Shown here: in pieces, positions 1-12,311 of the stretch
Numbering within the stretch: the stretch's first letter is position 1
How the letters are laid out: every line of letters begins with the position of its first letter
NCBI GenBank assembly: GCA_009746045.1
Contig: RPFO01000296.1
Span: forward strand, 593,739-657,738
Reading direction: 5' to 3'
Length of the DNA: 64,000 nucleotides
Source: Mesostigma viride
Taxonomy: Eukaryota > Streptophyta > Mesostigmatophyceae > Mesostigmatales > Mesostigmataceae
Translations under genes and position numbers: made by a program
The notes under the pieces: model-generated
Told to the model about the DNA's origin: nothing
Databases searched by the model: none
The model's input: only the letters and a program-made list of their open reading frames with translations

Positions 1-616
1 TTCTTCATAGAAGGTAAATGCTCCAGCACCTTGTATTTCGTGTACCTGTCCACGCACACCAACAGTTGCATGCCCCTGATGTGTTGGATATCACACTGCA
101 GATCACCAATGCTCTGAGGTAGAGCTTTGGCATGTGATTTCCTGGGCTTGTTGGAGGACAACTGGCACTTACACCGTGAGGCAGCTTGCTGACACGCCTT
201 AAGAAGGGTGCCCTGCCCATACGGAAGGCAAAGTTGTTTGACAGAGAAGTGGCATGCCCAAACATGTTGTGGATTCGGGCACCCAACTCCTGGTACACAG
301 AGGAAGCAGTCCCTGGCACAGTCAGGACTGTGCTGTCAGATTGTCCAGCATCACCATGCTGACTTCCATCCTGTTCTGACTCAGAGCCTGAGTCACCCTG
401 CTCATGCCCAACACCTGGACCGCCAGCAGGGACCACATGCATACCACCAGAGGCCTTCACACCCCTCTGTGGTTGTACATTGGTTTCTCTCAAAATGAGA
501 GGTCCACCCTCGTGCCCAGCACGAGGATGCATAGGGTCAGACATACTTACAGCTGCATCAGCTGTCAAGGACGTCTTCATAGGAACCTGTACCTCTCCAG
601 GTGACCTGGGCCACAC
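1..616 (-). mobile_element. LTR retrotransposon pol fragment: integrase zinc-binding region and start of integrase core
   Basis: The minus strand encodes an HNMFGH stretch, then a C-K-C cluster, then GDLQCDIQHIRGMQ and LLVCVDRYTKY. This order matches an H2C2 zinc-binding module followed by the first part of a retroviral-type integrase catalytic core, with Asp in VDRYTKY. The zinc module and the core are in different frames, shifted near 190, so the copy is broken or carries an indel. The rest of pol lies beyond base 1. The gag-like ORF ends about 100 bases upstream. Integrase directly after gag, with no reverse transcriptase between, is the Copia order, but I see no clear D[ST]G protease motif. 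The exact superfamily is uncertain. Confidence 0.65.
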
Positions 617-719
617 TGAACCTGGAGATCACCCCCTTGTTGCCCAGATATAAAATCTGCATTGGAGCACCTGGCCTCCCCCTTGGTGAATTAAGGTGTG
701 TAGGGGTTGCCTCAGACAG

Positions 720-1834
720 TCACTGCTCCTTGTTGTCTTCTTGCTGACTGCCCTTTGAAGGCTGGCCTGCCTGGGACTTGTTGTTGTTCTTCTTGTTGTT
801 GTTGTTATTCTTGTTGCTGCCCTGGCCCTGGGACTTCTTGAAGCTGGGACACTCCTTCTTGATGTGCCCCCACCCCTTGCACAGGTAGCATTGTATCTTG
901 GACTTGCCCTGGCCACTGCCCCCATTGTCAGACGCGTTGCCCTGCTTGGGCTGACCACCCACCCGCCTGAACACCGACTTGGAGTGTGACCTCCTGTCAG
1001 AATCAGGTGAATGATCTCCCTTGCGCTTGTGATGGTTGCCCCTACGCCCTCCTTGGCTTCGGTCAGCCTCAGACGTCTTGGAGCCACCCTGGGTACGCCC
1101 GCCTGCCTGGGTAGCCTTCACTGCTGGCACTCCACCCTCAAACAGCTCCTCTGCCTCGAGAGCTTGTTTAATGATGACCTTGTAGGCCTTCAGGGTAGAG
1201 TGTGGGGCACACATGACTTTTAAGGAGCCACGTGTCGCCTTATCCAGCCCAGAAACCTTGAGCCAGTTGGTTAGGGCTATGTTATCAGCGACATTAAAGC
1301 CGTGAGCCCTGCCCTCCTCAACCATCTTACAATAGTTGAGAAAGTTCTGGATCAGGTCCCCTTGACCTCCCACCCTTGATACTTGTCCTGCCAATGGATG
1401 CCGACCTTCTTGCGTTGGTCCTCCAGCAGCTCCTTCAGCTCAGCCACGTACAGTGCCCAGGCCTTATTGGCCTTTTTGCACTCCCTGGTTAGGTCCTTAA
1501 TCTGGTCAGTACACTTGCCAAAAGTGCTACTGCCTATCCAGATTTGATAGTAATTTGTACCACCGTACAAGCTAGGGAACCCTTCCAATCCCTCCACAAA
1601 CTCTTCAGCCTGCTTAGGCTTGGAGTCTGAGGTTACAGGCTGCAACTGATTGACAATTAAAAGACCCTGTGTGGTAAGATCAAAGCCATGAATAGCTTGT
1701 GCATTATTATTATTGTGAGGAAGGTTGGTAATCTCTTCGGTAAGCCCCACGTCATCTACGTGAGCGGTTCCACTACCAGCACCCCCATTATTATTCCCAC
1801 TGGCTGGACCCTTGCTACGGCGTCCCTCAGCCAT
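720..1834 (-). CDS. Retrotransposon gag-like polyprotein with CCHC zinc knuckle (one frameshift)
   Basis: Two overlapping open frames (1834-1352 and 1394-720) form one gag-like protein. The second is shifted by one base, as if one base were missing near 1370-1390. The first half is Asn/Gly-rich, followed by helical sequence. The second half carries a zinc knuckle at about 893-850 (CYLCKGWGHIKKEC, pattern C-x2-C-x4-H-x4-C), preceded by a basic, Ser/Gly-rich RNA-binding region and followed by an Asn/Lys-rich tail. The zinc knuckle and the integrase just downstream identify it as the nucleocapsid-bearing gag of an LTR retrotransposon. No protease is evident. Confidence 0.7.
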
Positions 1835-2004
1835 CCTGCACTACCAGCTATTCAAAGAACACCGGCCTTAACAAAGCAGCAGAAAATATGTAAAAATTTT
1901 GTGTCGCCACTGCCGCCTGCGCCGGTGTCGCTGCCGCCCCGCGAAATGCCGCTGAAAATTCGACAAAAAAAAATGTCGACGAGTACTGCAGAAGAAAATT
2001 AGGC

Positions 2005-2727
2005 CGACTAGTAGTCAAGGCCCCTGAAGTCGCAGTACGTGTATACGAACTCACGATCCTCCATATCCAGCTCCGGACCTGCACCGGTATGAATTAAAAC
2101 CGGCGTGCTCCCCGCCGCGTAAGTTGCGACGCGCCGACGCGCGACGAGGCGCAGAGGATGTGTAAAGATCGTCAATAATTCCCACCCGCGGGAATCCACT
2201 CTCGCACTGAGGCGAGAAATGCCACCAGGTTAATTAAAACCTGGCGCTCGCGACTGCGTACGCCGCGAGTGAGCAGCGATAACAGCGCGAGATCCTGAAA
2301 CAAATTTGTCGACACCGCCGGCGCGCCCCCCGTGCGTAGCGATGCCCAGTTTTGCAGGTTTCTCTGGTAACCGGTGAGTGAAGAGAGGACGTTGTCCAAC
2401 TCCTCAATGGCAGTCGTGACTTCGGTCACCGACCGCAAACCTCCCCACCTGGACCGTAAATGTCGATAAAATGTTTCGAATCTGGTCCAACAGGTTGCGG
2501 ATTGCCGGCACCAGTGCTGGCAAATCGGGGTCCTCGGGGTTATCCCCGAGGAATGCGTGAAATGCACGCTGCTGACGATGAAGCTCGTCGAGCGAGACCG
2601 TTACTTCGTCGAGCAATTGCTGCCACGACGGCACCGTCGGTCTTGACGAAGAACCAGCCGGCGGAGCGGCTATTTCCTCATCGTCCGGAATCCGAAATTC
2701 TTCCGAATTTGGCATCTTTTTGACAGA
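2005..2727 (-). pseudogene. Upstream ORF of the LTR retrotransposon, broken by frameshifts
   Basis: A conceptual protein starts near 2715 (MPNSEEFRIPDDEE). It runs through an acidic, Pro-rich N-terminus into a leucine-rich helical region, shifts frame near 2440 at a GGTGGGGAGG run, and shifts again near 2200 to end at 2008. The helices after the first shift (VTTAIEELDNVLSSL) look coding. It lies immediately upstream of gag on the same strand, so it may be an extra N-terminal gag-like ORF. I do not recognise a domain. Single-base indels explain both breaks. Confidence 0.4.
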
Positions 2728-3382
2728 GCGTGTAATACGAGTTGTAATACGAGTTGTGAGGGTAAGAATGCCACGAATTCCGCCATGGTTCTTGCAGGAA
2801 GTTGCCTTTATTAACAATCAGGAAACACAGACGTAAGTCACGTCACTTCCAAGACTGCACGCAGCACAGACGACAGGGTCGCAGTGCCAAGAGAACGTGC
2901 ACGCAAGAACTAGCGTCCCGGTGTGACCAAGTCACTCATATAGCTTACTAGGGACGCGTCCAAGTATTCAGCTGCACTGTCACAGCTGAACTGTCAATCA
3001 ATTGATTACACAGACTCTGGCACGCCTTTGGCGCGCAGATCTATCAATTGTCCATACGGCTAGTCCTGTGGACCTATCCGTACACTAGTCAGCATCAATT
3101 GTCTCATAGGTCCTGGCGCGCTACAGTGCGCCTACCTATCAATTGACCATCAAGTCCTGTACAAGTCCTGTCAACGTCCTGCGGACTATCAAAGTGACAC
3201 TTGTACATCCTGTGTCCGTACGCGCCCACAGTGGCGCGCCGGGTACTGTCGGCACAGCCTAGGAAACGTCATAACTTTTACGTTCCTTAACCAAATGAGG
3301 CGTTCAAGGTGCCGTTGGAAAGAGCGTAACAATCTCTATCCATCTAACGTAAATCCTTTACGTTAACTGGGAATGTCTGACA
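2728..3382 (-). repeat. Possible 5' LTR of the minus-strand retrotransposon
   Basis: Read on the minus strand, this stretch starts TGTCAGACATTCCC, contains a TATA-like CTATATGAG near 2940 and an AATAAA near 2807, and ends in TATTACA just before the first ORF. These are LTR-like signals in the right order. The other LTR is outside the window, so the boundaries and the identification are unconfirmed. The stretch is rich in CAATTG and GTCCTG words. Confidence 0.25.
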
Positions 3383-5227
3383 TTGTCTCTGATGGGAGAT
3401 GTCTATCTGGGGTTTTCATCTCAGTCTGAGGTTTCCCCAGATCTGTGGTTTGTGGGCGGGGTTCGATTCCCTGGTGCCGTCTTAAGGCGGAGTTTCACGG
3501 ACTGGCTGACCCATCCACCATGCTGGTGAGGTGGCGACAGGTCCCCTGATTTTCCACGGTTGGAACGAGTAGAGGAGCTTGTGTTTTGCATGTGCTTCGC
3601 GTAGATGTTGTGTCTGGTTCGATAAGGGGCAGCAGACCGGCGCCGACTCCCGTCTGGGGGTCAGCAATGTTTTCTGATGAGCTGTTGTGGGTGATCTGTG
3701 GGTTTTCGCCTAAGGTCCTGAAGGTTGTACATACTTCTCAAGTTCTTAACTGAACACCTATGGGCTGCCACAGTTGGCCAACCTCTTGTACATGGGTAAC
3801 ACAACGAGCCTCCCGTGAAGGGATAGGGACTCATTGTAATTTGTTTGTGCTCCTGAGCCAGTATGGGTGCTATGTGCATATAATAAGGAATCCAAGCTGA
3901 CTGTCATGCCCAGCGGGTTGTGACTTGTAGTCTGGGGAGGATATCCAGTACCCATTGTGTGTGTTTGTATGTAGACTTGTGTGAGCTGCTACAGCTCAAG
4001 AAAAGAAAGGATTGGAGTTAACGCCAAGCGCATTGGCGTGATCCTGATTCGGCATATCTCTGCGATTCAGCGGCACCGGAACGAGTTCATTCCGACAAGT
4101 ATCAAGAAAGTTATGGCGTTCCGACTTCCCGGTCGGCGCGCGAGCGCGAGCCGGCTGTTCTTCTAAGTCGGACGTGAATATTTGCCGACGACATATGGGG
4201 TCGACAGTAATTCCTGGGCTGACAGGAATTAGGTGCTGTACCTACGACGGTATTGGATTAATACGTCGTACGCAGGAAATAGGAACCTTAACCTGTGGTC
4301 TGTTGGTACCGCAGGCTTAGTCCTGGACTTCTAGGTGCAGATGCAATAATCACTGTGGTGACTGTACTCTGTGGTCACTGTGCCTGTATGGCAGACCTAC
4401 TGTATAGGAACTGGGCGCTGTACAGGTAGTGAATACTGTACCGGGAGTGTTATTACTGAGCAGGCCTCCTAGGCTGCTCAGGACTAGCAAGCACAGTGCA
4501 CAAGTATATAAACAATAGGCCAGTGCCAAATGGGCATCTCTTGCGAGCCCGCCTCACGTGTTGTGCCTTGACTTGGCAAGCTCGTGTACAAGCCTCAAGT
4601 GTGTGAGCGCTGTAACATTATCCGATTTTAACAAAGCTCCGTTTCCAACCATATTCACACATTGCTGCATTGCAACCATATCCTTCACATTGCGTGTGAT
4701 AAGAACGTTTAACTTTACTGGTTCCAAGATCTTATCCTACTCGATGCCAAGCAGGCTGGCGAAGGGTATCCCAGTACGTACTTTGAAACTTGATGCCGCA
4801 AAACAACTACAACTTCGTTTTAACCCTTTAGCCGTTTTGAGTGATATTTACAGCGGACATTACATTTTTGTTGCTACGGGATGAGAATTGAGCTTTGTAA
4901 TGCTAGCAGGTGTCACCAACCAAACTGTCCGCTATTTGTAGTGGGCATTTATTGTTAGAGCTTGCAGCTGGGTCCCTGCTCCTCCCATGCAACCTTGGTG
5001 TTCATGAGCCCTTTACTAGCTTCCTTTATGTCAGGGGTGCTATATTCATGAGCCCTTTACTAGCTTCCTTTATGTCAGGGGGTGCTATATTTGGCACCCA
5101 TAGGACATTGCAATGTGACCAATGACATGACCCCCAAGGTGGTGAATATATGTGTGTGCTTGTGTCCTATAATGGACCATAACTAACTATTAGGTTGGTT
5201 TGTGGACATTATCATGGAAAGTGACAA
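3383..5227. other. Intergenic region without a supportable gene
   Basis: I see only short open frames with no recognisable protein. A 44-bp tandem duplication at 5001-5089 (unit begins TTCATGAGCCCTTTACTAGC) is the only clear structure. Confidence 0.5.
5001..5089. repeat. 44-bp tandem duplication
   Basis: Two near-identical copies start at 5001 and 5045. The second has one extra G before TGCTATATT. Confidence 0.85.
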
Positions 5228-5339
5228 TTGCCCGGTTTTTATAGCGGGCAGTTGGACACGGTTTTAAGGGTTGACCTAATAGCTTTGTCAGATGTGTGTG
5301 CTGCACCGCACCGCTTGCTAACATATTCGGCGGATTTCT

Positions 5340-5664
5340 TTGTCGTCTGCGTGTCACAGCGTGCTTGTACGCACAACCACCCGCGTTCCCCTCCGCCGGC
5401 GCCCCGCGCCGGCGCCGCCGGGCTCTCCGCCGCCACCGTTGTTGCCCCCTCCGCCGCCGGCCCTTCCGCGCCGTCGGAAGCTGCAGCGGCAGCACAGCAA
5501 ATGCCCCCTCCCCCCGCACCATCGTCGGGGCAAGAGGCGCGCGGCGTTCATGCAGCAAAGGCGGCGAAGGAGCGGAGGAAATCGGCGGCTTCTGGGTCAT
5601 CGGGTTCCGATGCCGCGACGGCAGCAACTGGAAAAGCAACCCACACACACTGCCAGCTGTCCGG
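5340..5664 (+). CDS. Candidate low-complexity exon ending at a GTAGGT donor
   Basis: This is a GC-rich stretch with an open plus-strand frame rich in Ala, Pro and Ser, ending in an AKERRKSAASGSSGSD-like segment. A donor-like GTAGGT follows at 5665. The hexamer array starts about 40 bases later, so the array would be intronic if this is an exon. It could belong upstream of the gene at 11136-16281, but the phase of this frame does not match that gene's first acceptor. The opposite strand also has an open Arg/Gly-rich frame. The call rests on composition and one splice-like site only. Confidence 0.25.
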
Positions 5665-5702
5665 GTAGGTGTTACGCACAAGGATGTGATTTTCTTGCGC
5701 CA

Positions 5703-8700
5703 TCCTTGTCTTGTCCTTGTCCTTTGTCCTTGTCCTTGTCCTTGTCCTTGTCCTTGTCTTGTCCTTGTCCTTGTCCTTGTCCTTGTCCTTGTCCTTGTCC
5801 TTGCCGTCCTTGTCCTTGTCCTGTCCTTGTCCTTGTCCTTGTCCTTGTCCTTGTCCTTGTCCTGTCCTTGTCCTTGTCCTTGTCCTTGTCCTTGTCCTTG
5901 TCCTTGTCCTTGTCCTTGTCCTTGTCCTTGTCCTTTTTGTTGTCCTTGTCCTTGTCCTTGTCCTTGTCCTTGTCCTTGTCCTTGTCCTTGTCCTTGTCCT
6001 TGTCCTTGTCCTTGTCCTTGTCCTTGTCCTTGTCCTTGTCCTTGTCCTTGTCCTTGTCCTTGTCCTTGTCCTTGTCCTTGTCCTTGTCCTTGTGCCAGCC
6101 TTGTCCTTGTCCTGTCCTTGTCCTGTCCTTGTCCTTGTCCTTGTCCTTGTCCTTGTCCTTGTCCTTGTCCTTGTCCTTGTCCTTGTCCTTGTCCTTGTCC
6201 TTGTCCTTGTCCTTGTCCTTGCCTTGTCCTTGTCCTTGTCCTTGTCCTTGTCCTTGTCCTTGTCCTTGTCTGTCCTTGTCCTTGTCCTTGTCCTTGTCCT
6301 TGTCCTTGTCCTTGTCCTTGTCCTTGTCCTTGTCCTTGTCCTGTCCTTGTCCTTGTCCTTGTCCTTGTCCTTGTCCTTTCCTTGTCCTTGTCCTTGTCCT
6401 TGTCCTTGTCCTTGTCCTTGTCCTTGTCCTTGTCCTTGTCCTTGTGCCTTGCCTTGTCCTTGTCCTTGTTCCTTGTGCCAGCACCTTGTCCTTGTCCTTG
6501 TCCTTGTCCTTGTCCTTGTCCTTGTCCTTGTCCTTGTCCTTGTCCTTGTCCTTGTCCTGTTGTCCTTGTCCTTGTCCTTGTCCTTGTCCTTGTCCTTGTC
6601 CTTGTCCTTGTCCTTGTCCTTGTCCTTGTCCTTGTCCTTGTCCTTGTCCTTGTCCTTGTCCTTGTCCTTGTCCTCGTCCTTGTCCTTGTCCTTGTCCGTC
6701 CTTGTCCTTGTCCTTGTCCTTGTCCTTGTCCTTGTCCTTGTCCTTGTCCTTGTCCTTGTCCTTGTCCTTGTCCTTGTCCTTGTCCTTGTCCTTGTCCTTG
6801 TCCTTGTCCTTGTCCTTGTCCTTGTCCTTGTCCTTGTCCTTGTGCCAGCACCTTGTCCTTGTCCTTGTCCTTGTCCTTGTCCTTGTCCTTGTCCTTGTCC
6901 TTGTCCTTGTCCTTGTCCTTGTCCTTGTCCTTGTCCTTGTCCTTGTCCTCCTTGTCCTTGTCCTTGTCCTTGTCCTTGTCCTTGTCCTCTGCCGTCCTCG
7001 TCCTTGTCCTTGTCCTTGTCCTTGTCCTTGTCCTTGTCCTTGTCCTTGTCCTTGTCCTTGTCCTTGTCCCTTGTCCTTGTCCTTGTCCTTGTCCTTGTCC
7101 TTGTCCTTGTCCTTGTCCTTGTCCTTGTCCTTGTCCTTGTCCTTGTCCTTGTCCTTGTCCTTGTCCTTGTCCTTGTCCTTGTCCTTGTCCGCCTTGTCCT
7201 TGTCCTTGTCCTTGTCCTTGTCCTTGTCCTTGTCCTTGTCCTTGTCCTTGTCCTTGTCCTTGTCCTTGTCCTTGTCCTTGTCCTTGTCCTTGTCCTTGTC
7301 CTGTCCTTGTCCTTGTCCTTGTCCTTGTCCTTGTCCTTGTCCTTGTCCTTGTCCTTGTCCTTGTCCTTGTCCTTGTCCTTGTCCTTGTCCTTGTCCTTGT
7401 CCTTGCCTTGTCCTTGTCCTTGTCCTTGTCCTTGTCCTTGTCCTTGTCCTTGCCTTGTCCTTGTCCTTGTCCTTGTCCTGTCCTTGTCCTTGTCCTTGTC
7501 CTTGTCCTTGTCCTTGTCCTTGTCCTTGTCCTTGTCCTTGTCCTTGTCCTTGTCCTTGTCCTTGTCCTTGTCCTTGTCCTTGTCCTTGTCCTTGTCCTTG
7601 TCCTTGTCCTTGTCCTTGTCCTTGTCCTGTCCTTGTCCTTGTCCTTGTCCTTGTCCTTGTCCTTGTCCTTGTCCTTGTCCTTGTCCTTGTCCTTGTCCTG
7701 TCCTTGTCCTTGTCCTTGTCCTTGTCCTTGTCCTTGTCCTTGTCCTTGTCCTTGTCCTTGTCCTTGTCCTTGTCCTTGTCCTTGTCCTTGTCCTTGTCCT
7801 TGTCCTTGTTGTCCGTCCTTGTCCTTGTCCTTGTCCTTGTCCTTGTCCTTTCCTTGTCCTTGTCCTTGTCCTTGTCCTTGTCCTTGTCCTTGTCCTTGTC
7901 CTTGTCCTGTCCTTGTCCTTGTCCTTGTCCTTGTCCTTGTCCTTGTCCTTGTCCTTGTCCTTGTCCTTGTCCTTGTCCTTGTCCTTGTCCTTGTCCTTGT
8001 CCTTGTCCTTGTCCTTGTCCTTGTCCTTGTCCTTGTCCTTGTCCTTGTCCTTGTCCTTTCCTTGTCCTTGTCCTTGTCCTTGTCCTTGTCCTTGTCCTTG
8101 TCCTTGTCCTTGTCCCCTTGTCCTTTTTGTCCTTGTCCTTGTCCTTGTCCTTGTGCCAGCACTTGTCCTTGTCCTTGTCCTTGTCCTTGTCCTTGTCCTT
8201 GTCCTTGTCCTTGTCCTTGTCCTGTCCTTGTCCTTGTCCTTGTCCTTGTCCTTGTCCTTGTCCTTGTCCTTGTCCTTGTCCTTGTCCTTGTCCTTGTCCT
8301 TGTCCTTGTCCTGTCCTTGTCCTTGTCCTTGTCCTTGTCCTTGTCCTTGTCCTTGTCCTTGCCTTGTCCTTGTCCTTGTCCTTGTCCTTGTCCTTGTCCT
8401 TGTCCTTGTCCTTGTCCTTGTCCTTGTCCTGTCCTTGTCCTTGTCCTTGTCCTTGTCCTTGTCCTTTGTCCTTGTCCTTGTCCCTTGTCCTTGTCCTTGT
8501 CCTTGTCCTTGTCCTTGTCCTTGTCCTGTCCTTGTCCTTGTCCTTGTCCTTGTCCTTGTCCTTGTCCTTGTCCTTGTCCTTGTCCTTGTCCTTGTCCTTG
8601 TCCTTGTCCTTGTCCTTGTCCTTGTCCTTGTCCTTGTCCTGTCCTTGTCCTTGTCCTTGTCCTTGTGCCAGCCTTGTCCTTGTCCTTGTCTTGTCCTTGT

Positions 8701-10388
8701 CCTTGTCCTTGTCCTTGTCCTTGTCCTTGTCCTTGTCCTTGTCCTTGTCCTTGTCCTTGTCCTTGTCCTTGTCCTTGTCCTTGTCCTTGTCCTTGTCCTT
8801 GTCCTTGTCCTTGTCCTTGTCCTTGTCCTTGTCCTTGTCCTTTCCTTGTCCTTGTCCTTGTCCTTGTCCTTGTCCTTGTCCTTGTCCTTGTCCTTGTCCT
8901 TGTCCTTGTCCTTGTCCTTGTCCTTGTCCTTGTCCTTGTCCTTGTCCTTGTCCTTGTCCTTGTCCTTGTCCTTGTCCTTGTCCTTGTCCTTGTCCTTGTC
9001 CTTGTCCTTGTCCTTGTCCTTGTCCTGTCCTTGTCCTTGTCCTTGCCCTGTCCTTGTCCTTGTCCTTGTCCTTGTCCTTGTCCTTGTCCTTGTCCTTGTC
9101 CTTGTCCTGTCCTGTCCTTGTCCTTGTCCTTGTCCTTGTCCTTGTCCTTGTCCTTGTCCTTGTCCTTGTCCTTGTCCTTGTCCTTGTCCTTGTCCTTGTC
9201 CTTGTCCTTGTCCTGTCCTGTCCTTGTCCTTGTCCTTGTCCTTGTCCTTGTCCTCGTCCTCGTCCTCGTCCTTGTCCTTGTCCTTGTCCTTGTCCTTGTC
9301 CTTGTCCTTGTCCTTGTCCTTGTCCTTGTCCTTGTCCTTGTCCTTGTCCTTGTCCTTGTCCTTGTCCTTGTCCTTGTCCTTGTCCTTGTCCTTGTCCTTG
9401 TCCTTGTCCTTGTCCTTGTCCTTGTCCTTGTCCTTGTCCTTGTCCTTGTCCTTGTCCTTGTCCTTGTCCTTGTCCTTGTCCTTGTCCTTGTCCTCGTCCT
9501 GTCCTTGTCCTTGTCCTTGTCCTTGTCCTTGTCCTCGTCCTGTCCTTGTCCTTGTCCTTGTCCTTGTCCTTGTCCTTGTCCTGTCCTGTCCTTGTCCTTG
9601 TCCTTGTCCTGTCTTGTCCTTGTCCTTGTCCTTGTCCTTGTCCTTGTCCTTGTCCTTGTCCTTGTCCTTGTCCTTGTCCTTGTCCTTGTCCTTGTCCTTG
9701 TCCTTGTCCTTGTCCTTGTCCTTGTCCTTGTCCTTGTCCTTGTCCTTGTCCTTGTCCTTGTCCTTGTCCTTGTCCTTGTCCTTGTCCTTGTCCTTGTCCT
9801 TGTCCTTGTCCTTGTCCTTGTCCTTGTCCTTGTCCTTGTCCTTGTCCTTGTCCTTGTCCTTGTCCTTGTCCTTGTCCTTGTCCTTGTCCTTGTCCTTGTC
9901 CTTGTCCTTGTCCTTGTCCTTGTCCTTGTCCTTGTCCTTGTCCTTGTCCTTGTCCTTGTCCTTGTCCTTGTCCTTGCCTTGTCCTGTCCTTGTCCAGCCC
10001 TTGTCCTTGTCCTTGTCCTTGTGCCAGTCCTTGTCCTTGTCCTTGTCTTTCTTGTCCTTGTCCTTGTCCTTGTCCTTGTCCTTGTCCTTGTCCTTGTCCT
10101 TGTCCTTGTCCTTGTCCTTGTCCTTGTCCTTGTGCCAGCACCTTGTCCTTGTCCTTGTCCTTGTGCCAGCACCTTGTCCTTGTCCTTGTCCTTGTCCTTG
10201 TCCTTGTCCTTGTGCCAGCACCTTGTCCTTGTCCTTGTCCTTGTCCTTGTCCTTGTCCTTGTCCTTGTCCTTGTCCTTGTCCTTGTCCTTGTCCTTGTCC
10301 TTGTCCTTGTCCTTGTCCTTGTCCTCGTCCTTGTCCTTGTCCTTGTCCTTGTCCTTGTCCTTGTCCTTGTCCTTGTCCTTGTCCTTAT
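5703..10388. repeat. Giant hexanucleotide array (CCTTGT)n / (ACAAGG)n
   Basis: About 4.7 kb, roughly 780 copies of TTGTCC. Interruptions are mostly loss of one T (CCTGTCC) and occasional CCTCGTCC. An inserted GCCAG word recurs near 6091, 6476, 6844, 8155, 8666, 10022, 10135, 10164 and 10214. No hexamer register contains a stop codon, so all six frames are open for 1,500-1,700 codons (Thr-Arg, Asp-Lys or Gly-Gln on minus; Val-Leu, Ser-Leu or Cys-Pro on plus). Both edges abut the sequence GATTTTCTTGCGCC from the neighbouring 46-bp minisatellite. Confidence 0.98.
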
Positions 10389-11103
10389 CTTGCTTGATTT
10401 TCTTGCGCCTACGGCCGTTGCAATCTGGAAATTAGGGTGTTATTTTTTTTTTGCCCAACGGCCGTCGGAACCTGTAAATTAGGGTGTGATTTTCATGCGC
10501 CAACGGCCGTTGGAACCTGGAAATTAGGGTGTTATTTTTCTGTCGCCAACGGCCGTTGGAAACTGGAAATTAGGGTGTCATTTTCTTGCGCCAACGGCCG
10601 TTGGAACCTGTAAATTAGGGTGTGATTTTCATGCGCCAACGGCCGTTGGAACCTGTAAATTAGGGTGTGATTTTCATGCGCCAACGGCCGTTGGAACCTG
10701 GAAATTAGGGTGTTATTTTTCTGTCGCCAACGGCCGTTGGAACATGGAAATGAAGGTGTCATTTTTCTCGCGCCAACGGCCGTTGGAACCTGCATGGAAA
10801 TTAGGGTGTGATTTTTCTTGCGCCAACGGCCGTTGGAACCTGGAAAATAGGATGTGATTTTTCTTGCGCCAACGGCCGTTGGAACCTGGAAATTAGGGTG
10901 TCATTTTTCTCGCGCCAACGGCCGTTGGAACCTGGAAATTAGGGTGTTATTTTCTGTCGCCAACGGCCGTTGGAACCTGGAAATTAGGGTGTGATTTTCA
11001 TGCGCCAACGGCCGTTGGAACCTGTAAATTAGGGTGTGATTTTCATGCGCCAACGGCCGTTGGAACCTGGAAATTAGGGTGTTATTTTTCCGGCGACGGC
11101 CGT
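10389..11103. repeat. 46-bp minisatellite, block 1 (about 15 copies)
   Basis: The unit reads GCGCCAACGGCCGTTGGAAC, then CTGGAAATTAGGGTGTGATT, then TTTCTT. It carries the perfect 14-bp palindrome CCAACGGCCGTTGG. Copies differ by a few bases (CTGTCGCC, CATGCGCC and CTCGCGCC variants). It directly follows the hexamer array and ends just before the first exon of the next gene. Confidence 0.97.
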
Positions 11104-11135
11104 TGGAACATAGTACTGACCTTCCGGCTATCTGT

Positions 11136-12311
11136 ATGTTTTTTGCATGTGATCAGGGGCGTCCGTCCAGGCCGAGAACGGACGAAGAGCGGAGGAGGTT
11201 GGTTTACAAGATTGAACATGGGGTGGCGGAAAGGGAGGTCACAACATTTTTTGAGGAATGGCGCCAACGAGCACCGGGCACCGACTTATGGTCGGTGATT
11301 GTGAAGACCTTTGAGAGGAAGGGGCTGCTGACGACACGTGCTGGAAATGCGAAGCCCAGCATTTTGGACTCCTGGGAGCCAGCGCCGTCCTCTCAAGTGC
11401 ACGACAAGAATCTAACTGACACCATACAGGCGGCGTTTCATCTGCGGCAGAAGATACGCCTAGTTCCAGACGATGTCGACATCGTGGGGGGGTCCGCGAT
11501 TGCGACTCAAGTACGGGCCCCCACGGAGAACTTGTGCCAACTCCCGGAACTCATGCGGCATCGGACGGTGACGGTGCGGAATTGTAGGGGGCTCGCGCCG
11601 TGGTTCGTGGGGGCCGGCACAAGTCTGACAAAAGCAAAATGTGCCGTGCCGATCTTCCGGTTTGCGTGGCAGGTGCTGGCAGACCGTGATCCAGGTCTCT
11701 ACAATTTATGGGTGCAGAGGAGTGAAAAGGTTCCTTACCACATTAAAATACTGACGGGGGACGACAGTGACCGTGCCGTGCAGAGGTTCGGATACTATCG
11801 TTCGCCAACGGCCGAGGAAGCCATGTCCATTCTCCGGACGGACTCCCTGAAGGACATGGCGGCCGCTTGCTCAGACGAGTTGATCACCATGGAGTTGGAT
11901 CCGTCCGAGTGGTCAAATGAATCTGAGCGTGAGGCAGTAGTTGACCTGACGAAATCCGCGCTGGGGAGCTTGAACATCTCGGACCATGCCGGCCTTAAGG
12001 GTAAATTTCGAGACCAGACGCCTTGCGTGTTTGTGCAGTTTGCCGTGCTGGACGGCAACCACTACACACAGATGTTGAAGTCCGTGATTTTCGAGGGCTC
12101 TGACGAGCAAGTGAGTACTGCGATAGCTGGCGAGATTGCGGGTAAACAAAAGGGCAAGTTCGTGGAGACAACCGACGAGGCGTTTGATTTGTGGAGGGGG
12201 TTGGTGAGGGACGCGGAGAAGTTCAAGTACACCAATCTGGACGTGCTCAAGGGCTGGGAGGTGGAGGGGGAAGCACTGATCCCGCCCATGAAGGACATGC
12301 GGACGCAAAAG
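11136..12311 (+). CDS. Unrecognised gene, exon 1
   Basis: The open frame of 392 codons ends at donor AAG|GTAAAT (12312). It sits exactly between the two 46-bp minisatellite blocks. It includes a VLDGNHYTQ segment that faintly recalls the DG-H of ParB-like folds, but the following Arg is missing, so I make no assignment. Confidence 0.6.

Noticed and set aside
5190-10482. Six overlapping open frames of 1,490-1,730 codons
   Set aside because: They are the translation of the stop-free TTGTCC hexamer in every frame, ending only where the repeat ends. No codon bias or domain.
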